15,035 bases of DNA, taken from assembly GCA_958430865.1 (NCBI GenBank), contig CAUDNR010000825.1, positions 5,302-20,336 of the forward strand, given 5' to 3'. The notes below the pieces were generated by a model. It saw only the letters and a program-made list of their open reading frames with translations. It was not told the origin of the DNA and did no database searches. Source of the stretch: Entrophospora sp. SA101 (taxonomy: Eukaryota; Glomeromycota; Glomeromycetes; Entrophosporales; Entrophosporaceae). Positions 8,987 through 15,035 of the stretch are shown in pieces (position 1 is the stretch's first letter; every line of letters begins with the position of its first letter). The position numbers were made by a program, and so were the translations under genes.

Positions 8987-9530
8987 CGTTATTATTTATT
9001 TTTATTATTTTTATTATTAAAAATTACTATCAGTCAGTTAAATTAATGATTTATAATCTCTATATTGGCACAAGCTTTTTAAAAAAAAATTTTTTCAATT
9101 TGGAAAAAAAATTGCTTCGTTATTTTATTTATATGAACGTAAATATGATCATATGAAAAAGATAATTCTCAAATATAACTGAAAATCGATTCATAATTCG
9201 CCATTCACTCAATTAATTGATGTGTGACTTTCAATGGGAATCAGTTTCTCTTGGGCTATTATTAAGAAATGATCGTTCGATTGAAATGAATCTATTTGTT
9301 ATTCATTATAAGCTCGAGCTTACTATTACAAACATTAAAATTAGCTATAAATTAGTCACTCAAAATAATTAACAATCAATTGATCAATCAAATTGATCCT
9401 ATATAGTCAGTTGATTTTGTCGATCATCACTAAATTGAATTCATAAACTCGATTATCAGGCGGAAATAATGATAATAATAGCAATAACTTTTTCAACGAG
9501 AAGTAATGTTGATGTTTGCGACCTGATAAA
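8987..9530. other. Upstream region of the double-START gene, no gene seen
   Basis: This is AT-rich DNA between the START gene's ATG and the next trace of coding sequence. On the minus strand ATTATAAAT at about 9048-9056 is a weak TATA candidate some 60-70 bases upstream of the ATG. Around 9370-9430 there is an unusual density of TTGATC/GATCAA strings, which could be regulatory or chance. No open frame of note. Confidence 0.35.
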
Positions 9531-10160
9531 ATGAATAAATGCATGTATCATTTTAATATAATAGATACTTACAATGTTTCTTTTAATTATAATCCAACAT
9601 CACAAAGAGTTCATTATCCAAGCAAATCGTAATAAATCTCATTCATCACTACGTTCACTACCTAATACAATTATTCAAGATGAACAAACTGTTTGTTTTC
9701 CTATAGCCACGCGACCAATGAATTTATATGCAAATAGACAGAGTAGCGTCATCATGTAGCTAACTACTTAATGCACAACATGCGTGACACGCATCATTAT
9801 AAAAAGCTAATATTTCATCATAATAAGAGTAAACTAAACATCACTATATTAATGTTTCATAATTATAACGTTAATAATGATGAGCAACATTGTCAAATCT
9901 GTTTAGAAAAGCAAAAGTTATCCAAGGAATGAAAAAAGGAATTCATTAATTGGAAACAACTATTTCCAAGACATTGGAACATTCATCTGGTCATATAGGT
10001 AATCAATTAAACCCAATACTAAACAATCAATATACATAAATATGTCTATATACGTTAGTGGTACTCTCGGTAGAACCAGGATCATTTTAATGCATGTGTA
10101 CATTTACGTTATGCAAATAACTTATGAGCCTCAACATGGAACTGAGGTACCTTTACAGGT
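9531..10160 (+). pseudogene. Possible decayed RING-like gene
   Basis: Several coding-like stretches follow one another on the plus strand in different frames. From 9531 a 33-codon frame begins MNKCMYHFN. A Ser-rich frame then runs to a stop at 9757-9759. Around 9852-9932 comes MFHNYNVNNDEQHCQICLEK, ending at a TGA. C-x2-C followed by LE is the usual opening of a RING finger. Further on, SSGHIG followed by a possible donor (GTAATC) recalls the C-G-H-I centre of a RING with its Cys replaced by Ser. The frames are disrupted by at least two shifts or stops, and no complete ring can be assembled. It may be a pseudogene, or unrelated frames. I give it low weight. Confidence 0.25.
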
Positions 10161-10178
10161 TTTAAAAATACTTTAAAA

Positions 10179-10188
10179 TTTATTTATT
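10179..10188 (-). terminator. Possible polyadenylation signals of the P450 gene
   Basis: Two overlapping AATAAA hexamers on the minus strand (plus-strand TTTATT at 10179-10184 and 10183-10188) lie about 40 bases after the stop codon at 10225-10227, a normal distance for a short fungal 3' UTR. Confidence 0.4.
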
Positions 10189-10224
10189 AAATAAATAATG
10201 ACATGTTTGTTAATATTCAATAAA

Positions 10225-10837
10225 TTATAAAGTATTTTTCTTTTTATGGGAAATTTTAATATTTAATTTTTCGCAAATAGTAATTGATGTGCTTGTAAAA
10301 TTAAGTGGTGCATTCATATCGACCAACTCAACATCAAATTTACGATATATTAAAGCTAACAAAGCTTTCATTTCAATCATTGCAATTTTTTTACCAGGGC
10401 ATATTCTCAACCCACCACCAAACATCAAGAAAGAATTTTTCGTTTGTTTTTCGGTTACTTGACTATCGATGAATCTGTCAGGATTAAATTTGTCAGGCTC
10501 TTCCCAATGAGATGGATTGTTGTTAATTGCATGAATATACATTTGGAATTGTGTACTTTCCGGCCATTTATATCCTGCTACTTCATCAGGTAGACTTCCA
10601 AACCTCCCGATCATATTAACTGTAGGTCTTATTCTTGATGTTTCTTTAATAATTGCTTCACAGTATTTCAATTTCTCAATATCTTCTAATGTTATTGGTC
10701 TGGTTTCATCACCCTTTAAAACTGATTCGATCTCTTCCAACATTCTTTTTTTAACATTTGGATGATGTGAAATATAATATAACACAAAAGAAAAGGTATT
10801 TGAAGTCTATATAATATAGGTAGATAAATATATTAAT

Positions 10838-10875
<38 letters not shown>

Positions 10876-11958
10876 CAACGACTACGACAACACAACAACA
10901 ATACTTACTGTGTCAGTGCCACCTAGAAATATGTCCAACATATCAGCACGTATTTCGTCGTCAGTCATTGGCCTCGATAATTCAGGATCCACATGTCTTG
11001 ATGAATTGATGTCGTATGGAGTGTTGGCAGTAATAAAAGAAGTCAACATATCATGTCTTAACTCGGTATTCTTATTTTCATTAATAGCCTCTTCAATTTC
11101 TTTTCTTCTTTCTCTAATTATACCTATTAATTTTCCATATAAATAATCACGATTATCAATCGTTTTCTTCACTTTACCTCTAATAATAGGTAAAAATCTG
11201 AGATATTTAGGAACAAGTACAAGAATTCCACTTCCTGACACAAAATCATTCAAGGATGTAACAAATTTCTCCGAATCTATCATTTCCTCTGATAATTTTA
11301 CGTTTTTTAATTTATGGTAATGAAATGGTATTGTATAAGTTCGTTTGCCGGTTGTTAACAGAGATATCAAATCATTTGTAAATCGACGCATCCAAGCAGT
11401 CATATCAATAATCACAGCATCTTCTGGATCATCTGGTTTTTTTAAGTCCATCCAATACTTTTCCATCTCTTCAAACATTTCATTTGTCCATTTATTGGCC
11501 GCAATACTAAAACTTGGTGTCATGATTGCTTGTGAAAAAAATTGACGGTTAAATTTCCAAGTTTGCAAATCATTATTCATCGTTAATCCTTTTCGATCAG
11601 AATCAAACGCCTCTGCAAATTCTTTGCTAGGAAATCTGATCATATAATTATTCATTGATGGAACCAACATTTTATCGACATATTCAGCGCGACAAAGTAC
11701 AATTTGTCTCACGCCAGCAAATGTCACCTCGTAAATATCACCATATTTTTTATATAATCCAAAAAACCAAGTCTCGAAATCTTTCTTAAAAATAAAGAAG
11801 CCACCAATAAATGGAATTGGTATTGGTCCAGGAAGCGGATTTATGCGAGTGAAATGTTGATAGTAAAAGCGTGCTATATATAAACTTATTGCTGTTAGCA
11901 ATAATGCAAGTATATCAAAAGGTTTGATTGTGTCAGATATAATGTTTAAGAGACTCAT
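10225..11958 (-). CDS. Cytochrome P450 monooxygenase, microsomal (2 exons, 543 aa)
   Basis: Exons on the minus strand are 11958-10909 and 10806-10225. The 102-nt intron has donor GTAAGT and acceptor TATAG. Joining them restores the I-helix oxygen-activation motif, FLGGTDT|TSNTFSFVLYY, split after T350. Further signatures are the C-helix W134-x3-R138, the K-helix E405-T-S-R408, the PERF-like FNPDRF at 457-462, and the heme loop FGGGLRICPG at 479-488 with thiolate ligand C486. An N-terminal hydrophobic helix (about 14-33) followed by a proline-rich hinge, PLPGPIPIPF at 41-50, marks a class II ER-anchored enzyme dependent on P450 reductase. The length is normal for a fungal P450, slightly on the long side. 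All diagnostic residues are intact and there is no internal stop, so it should be active. The substrate and CYP family cannot be assigned from sequence alone; it is not obviously CYP51, since the SRS1 signature of that family is not visible. Confidence 0.93.
10841..10874. repeat. (TA)17 microsatellite in the P450 intron
   Basis: Seventeen perfect TA units occupy the middle of the 102-nt P450 intron, a third of its length. The repeat ends 34 bases upstream of the acceptor AG (plus coordinates 10807-10808), so length changes would alter donor-to-acceptor distance but not coding sequence. Confidence 0.9.
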
Positions 11959-12094
11959 GTTTGTTATTTATTTATGAATGCTTATGACGATGAGTGAAAT
12001 TAAAAATTAAAAATTAAAAATGATCAAAGATTCTAATTTAAATTTAAATTTATTGGATATTTTGGATTTTTATTTATTATGAAAAAAGTTTAAT

Positions 12095-12104
12095 CCTTTA
12101 TATA
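12095..12104 (-). promoter_or_regulatory. Probable TATA box of the P450 gene
   Basis: On the minus strand TATATAAAGG reads toward the P450 start codon, 136 bases upstream of the ATG at 11958. It is a better match than most AT-rich strings here because it ends in GG. Between it and the ATG there is a short tandem ATTAAAA run around 12000-12020. Confidence 0.4.
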
Positions 12105-12248
12105 AGTCTTTTTTTATTATTATATTATTATTATGTGCTACTACACGCGCGGAGGAAAATGTTAATTCCATATTGATTGTTCGGTTAAATTTTTTATATT
12201 TAGAAACAATCTAAATGGATACACAAGATAACACATTGGAGATCAAGT

Positions 12249-12256
12249 GTCATTCA
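12249..12256. repeat. 8-bp target-site duplication, left copy
   Basis: GTCATTCA here is repeated exactly at 12827-12834, flanking the hAT-like element. Eight-base duplications are the hallmark of hAT-superfamily insertion. Confidence 0.6.
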
Positions 12257-12826
12257 TAAGGATGGCAAAAATGCGAAATCCTTAGTTTATTGTGCGCATA
12301 ATGTGCATAATGTGCATTGTGTGCATAGTAAATTATTAATGATTTTTTAAAAAAACACATCCACCATAAAATTATCTTCATGATTTTTAGCTTAGATGTA
12401 AATAAAAAATGTTTATTGTGTTTATTGTTGTGATTAGAATACAAAATTTTATTATAAAAATTTATTATTTTACTAACTTAGTAAGTTACATCAGAATCAT
12501 AAAAATCATCAGATTCTTGATTTCCTTTTTTCATTTTCACTACTATCCTTGGAGAGTTGTTATACTTACTCTTGAACAAATTTTAAAATGCGCAACACAT
12601 TTACCAACAGCAGCATTTATTTCATAATTACAACATTCGCATTGTGCATGAAGTTGCTGAAAGCCTGATACTTGACCAAGTTTATTGAAATGAATCCAAA
12701 TGGGATTAGCTGGCGCATTTAAATTTTTATTTCATTTATTATTTACATTTTTGGCGCGTAACACAGATTTATCTAATCTATTATGCGCATAATAATAATG
12801 CGCATAATGCGCACGACACATCTCTA
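12257..12826. mobile_element. hAT-like non-autonomous element (570 bp)
   Basis: The element is bounded by identical 8-bp flanks (GTCATTCA). Its ends are short imperfect inverted repeats: TAAGGATGG at the left, TAGAGATGTG as the complement of the right. Just inside lie inverted clusters of TGCGCATAA-type units: left from 12292 (GTGCGCATAATGTGCAT), right as the complement of 12814 downward (GTGCGCATTATGCGCAT), agreeing at 15 of 17 positions. Subterminal repeats of this kind are typical transposase-binding arrays in hAT elements. Inside, on the minus strand, is a BED zinc-finger-like exon fragment and nothing else of a transposase, so the copy cannot move by itself. Confidence 0.62.
12571..12725 (-). 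pseudogene. BED zinc-finger exon remnant of a hAT transposase
   Basis: Read on the minus strand from about 12716, the frame gives APANPIWIHFNKLGQVSG, then HAQCECCNYEINAAVGKCVAHFKIC. This has the layout of a BED finger: an aromatic W-x2-F start, C-x2-C (with an extra Cys between), then H-x3-C. The exon ends at a perfect donor GTAAGT (plus 12565-12570), so it was probably the first coding exon of a spliced transposase. No initiating ATG in frame is close by, and the catalytic RNase-H-like part with its C-terminal dimerisation region is absent. BED fingers bind DNA and are common at the N terminus of hAT transposases. Confidence 0.5.
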
Positions 12827-12834
12827 GTCATTCA
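12827..12834. repeat. 8-bp target-site duplication, right copy
   Basis: GTCATTCA, identical to 12249-12256, lies directly outside the right end of the hAT-like element. Confidence 0.6.
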
Positions 12835-13301
12835 ATATAAACGTTACACGAATAAAATTATTATCCAAAAAAAAAAATCTCCGTTTTTCATATTAATATA
12901 GCAAGCGATTTTCAACCATAATAAAATTTTTAGAGCTAGATTGGGACTTTTAACAACAGTTAAAAGAAAAGGCCAGCTTAAATATTGGTTATTATACACT
13001 AGGTCGGAAACGTTTCTTTTCTTCACACTTATTTTAAGATTTTCTTCCAACTAGTATGCAGACTAAAACAAATTCAGCGGCAACAATCGTGCCAAAGTGT
13101 TTCCTACAAAGTCACTTATAACTGCTTGAAAGGTTGTGTTGGAAAAATTTCGATTTTAATTATAAGAGACTGATTTATAATTATTTATAGGTTATTAATT
13201 TATTATATTAATTGATGAAAATGAAACTATCATAGCAACACTATAATAGAAATGCTTAAAAGTTAAGTAGCCTATTACTAGCTTGTATATAAAAAACAAA
13301 T
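12835..13301. other. Intergenic DNA, no gene recognised
   Basis: A minus-strand frame of 68 codons (13050-12844) resembles nothing I know. A short inverted pair, TTCCAAC near 13046 and GTTGGAA near 13140, encloses about 90 bases and could be the ends of a tiny decayed element, but no target duplication is evident. Confidence 0.25.
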
Positions 13302-13341
13302 CTTGGTTTTTACAAGTATAATCTGTGCTTATTATTAATAT
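13302..13341 (+). repeat. 40-bp direct repeat, copy 1
   Basis: CTTGGTTTTTACAAGTATAA and the next 20 bases are repeated without mismatch at 13413-13452, an offset of 111 bases. The flanks also show weak similarity (ACAAAT before each copy), suggesting an older, partly eroded tandem duplication. Confidence 0.8.
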
Positions 13342-13412
13342 GTGAAATTGTTACACGATCACTTAGATCTTATATACATCGGAATTAATGAGAGTGAATA
13401 TAACAAATAAAC

Positions 13413-13452
13413 CTTGGTTTTTACAAGTATAATCTGTGCTTATTATTAATAT
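13413..13452 (+). repeat. 40-bp direct repeat, copy 2
   Basis: This is the second exact copy of the segment at 13302-13341. No coding frame or gene lies in either copy. Confidence 0.8.
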
Positions 13453-14417
13453 CATCCATTAAATATGTAAATAAAAGTCCTTCTAAATCGTTATACTTAA
13501 TGAATGTTTTATCAATTATTCATAGTTATATAGCAGTTGATTGAAGTGCTAAAAGCAAGATCTATGAAACTTGCAATTAAAACCGTTAATAATCATTAAT
13601 GAAACTTTAATCAAAAATTTCTTTTCTTTTAAGTTAACTGACATTTTGTTAATAGCCATCTTGAAAGAAGTCCATTACACGAATTCATTGTTGTTTGAAA
13701 ATATTAAATAAATATCACAGTTAATAAATTTGCTTGATACAACTTTTAATTCATCCAATGACATATATATATTATTATGTCAATCTAGGTAAAATGTTTC
13801 ATTATAAAAAAAAAATTAATACTTTTCTATAAACAAATTCTAAAATAATATTTAAAGCTTGGAAATTAGAACTTACTATTGCATTAATTATTATTATGTA
13901 AAAAAAAAATAAAGTCCAAAGATTGAATTGCGCATATACAAATTTCTTATTTTATTATTATATTATAGAACTTATAGAGCTGGTAGACCAACTTCAAATT
14001 AAGATTTTCTTCGAGACTTATTTGTTTACCCTGGCAAAAAATATATCAAAATAAAGAGTTTTCCATATATTTTGATTTTTTATAATTCAAGGAACAATCT
14101 TGGTTAAATCGGGTAGGTTTGTGTATACCAGAATGATTTTTTTCTTCGATTTTACATATAAAATTATGAAAACAAAACCAGTCAAAGTGAACATTGGTAT
14201 AACCAAGAATTTCAGGATCAAAATTTAGTCATTTGTAATTTGATCATAATTAATATCCCATTGTTATCTTAAGTGATATATAGAACTATTCCTATTGTGA
14301 GATAGTAAAATAAGGACCGATAGAGAGGCCCACTCTGCTGATCAAACCAAACCAACTCACTGCGGAAGTCACATGGACATATCAAATAGTCTTTTCTATT
14401 TTTAATATTATATTTTG
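13453..14417. other. AT-rich intergenic DNA, no gene recognised
   Basis: No open frame with recognisable similarity was found on either strand. The only structured parts are the repeat-family match at 14352-14371 (complement of bases 1-20, 17 of 20) and a relatively GC-rich patch around 14315-14375 that is probably part of the same dispersed repeat. Confidence 0.35.
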
Positions 14418-14453
14418 TGTAACAACTGCGCCACATATTGCGCAGTGCTACAC
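14417..14453. repeat. Imperfect palindrome (hairpin) at the LTR-like start
   Basis: ACTGCGC at 14425-14431 pairs perfectly with GCGCAGT at 14440-14446 across an 8-base loop. The outer arms GTGTA (14417-14421) and TACAC (14449-14453) are also complementary, with small internal mismatched gaps. It is strikingly GC-rich for its surroundings. Confidence 0.65.
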
Positions 14454-14768
14454 TAAAAATGACTCATATTCATATTTCTATATTTATATTTAAAAAACAT
14501 ATCCAAATATTTATTTAGTATTAATAAGCATATTTTATTGGACAAAATAGAGTGGAGGTCATGTTATTTGTAATACCCCAAGAGGTATAAAAGGACTTGA
14601 TTTTAGACCATGTCAAAAACATCATGTTCATAATAACCTTTTAATTATTAATCTAATAATTAATACACTCCTAACACTATTGTAATAATATAATTATCAC
14701 TAATAAAACACATAACACAATTTACTCTAAATACAATATTGATCTTTAATTTAACTAATAACCTGACA
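14418..14768 (+). mobile_element. Possible LTR-like fragment (TG...CA, TATA box, poly(A) signal)
   Basis: The stretch begins TGTAACAACTGCGCC and could end CTGACA at 14768, about 351 bases. Inside are a strong TATA box, TATAAAAGG at 14586-14594, and AATAAA at 14702-14707, about 110 bases downstream. That order and spacing (U3 promoter, R, poly(A) signal, U5) is typical of a retrotransposon long terminal repeat. Against it, the 5 bases on each side do not match (TTTTG before, AAGGG after), no second copy is in the window, and the following sequence does not match a common tRNA primer-binding site. It could equally be the promoter of a gene to the right of the window. Confidence 0.3.
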
Positions 14769-15035
14769 AAGGGAAGCCTTTAGCATGGTGTACATTCTTA
14801 TAATTGGTAATGATTTTCGTCGATCAGATTACACAAAAAAGAAAATTTGATTGGCTGAATAGATTACACAAAATTTAGAGAAGAGGCTTTGTGACGTATA
14901 AGTTTTATCAAGTAGATATTGGAAGCAAATAATGCAAAACCATTAATTTAACAATAATCTACCTTGTTCCTATTATTTATGAAATAAATATATATTATAC
15001 AAATTTAACAAATTTATTAATTTAACAAGAATTAT
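14769..15035. other. Right flank, no gene recognised
   Basis: AT-rich DNA with one short direct repeat, AGATTACACAAAA at 14826-14838 and 14861-14873 (35-base spacing). No supported open frame reaches the window edge. Confidence 0.3.

Noticed and set aside
12291..12327. Short regularly repeated TGTGCATAA units as a possible CRISPR or satellite array
   Set aside because: Units are only about 9 bases, imperfect, without spacers, and are mirrored in inverted orientation near 12780-12814, which fits transposon subterminal repeats.
12409..12627. Plus-strand 72-codon frame inside the hAT-like element
   Set aside because: It overlaps the antisense of the BED-like exon, has a hydrophobic biased composition and no recognisable domain.
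12844..13050. Minus-strand 68-codon frame beside the hAT-like element
   Set aside because: No similarity recognised, no splice partners or promoter; length is compatible with chance in this base composition.
14418..14768. A complete LTR retrotransposon with target duplication
   Set aside because: The flanking 5-mers differ, no second LTR or coding region lies in the window, and no primer-binding site is visible, so only an LTR-like fragment is claimed, at low confidence.

Overview
The window looks like nuclear DNA of an early-diverging fungus, most plausibly an arbuscular mycorrhizal fungus (Glomeromycotina, Rhizophagus-like). The reasons are the very high A+T content, short GT-AG introns with GTAAGT/GTATGT donors, Asn/Ser/Asp-rich low-complexity tracts inside real genes, genes dispersed among decayed transposons, and a fungal Sip5-type RING protein. 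The organism is inferred from style and gene content, not proven. No prokaryotic feature, CRISPR array, tRNA or rRNA was seen.

Three spliced protein genes can be reconstructed with exact exon joins. (1) A plus-strand four-exon gene at 2861-5152 encodes a 602-residue Sip5/GW2/DA2-family RING protein, a probable ubiquitin ligase, with a UIM-like helix. (2) A minus-strand three-exon gene at 8986-5653 encodes a 1023-residue protein with two START lipid-binding domains, an unassigned conserved-looking beta-rich segment, a long Ser-rich linker and a C-terminal hydrophobic tail. It is probably a tail-anchored lipid-transfer protein, and is the most unusual gene here. (3) A minus-strand two-exon gene at 11958-10225 encodes a 543-residue microsomal cytochrome P450 with all signature motifs. 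Genes 1 and 2 are convergent (501 bases between the two stop codons). Genes 2 and 3 are tandem on the minus strand, about 1.2 kb apart.

The flanks are mostly decayed or mobile DNA. At 300-683 there is a frame-broken reading frame whose last 25 codons resemble the first helix of the histone H3/CENP-A fold and end at a good splice donor. Immediately after it, at 712-1398, sits a 687-bp Tc1/mariner-like non-autonomous element with TA duplications and 28-bp terminal inverted repeats. At 9531-10160 there is a weaker trace of a RING-like gene. At 12257-12826 there is a 570-bp hAT-like element with an 8-bp target duplication; it still carries a BED zinc-finger-like exon on the minus strand. At 14418-14768 an LTR-like stretch has a strong TATA box and a polyadenylation signal. 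The remaining intergenic DNA (1.4-2.8 kb, 12.8-14.4 kb, 14.8-15.0 kb) is AT-rich with short duplications and no gene I could recognise.

Functional links between the three genes are not demonstrated by the sequence. A membrane P450 beside a membrane-anchored double START protein is compatible with lipid or sterol handling, but fungal genes this far apart need not be related.
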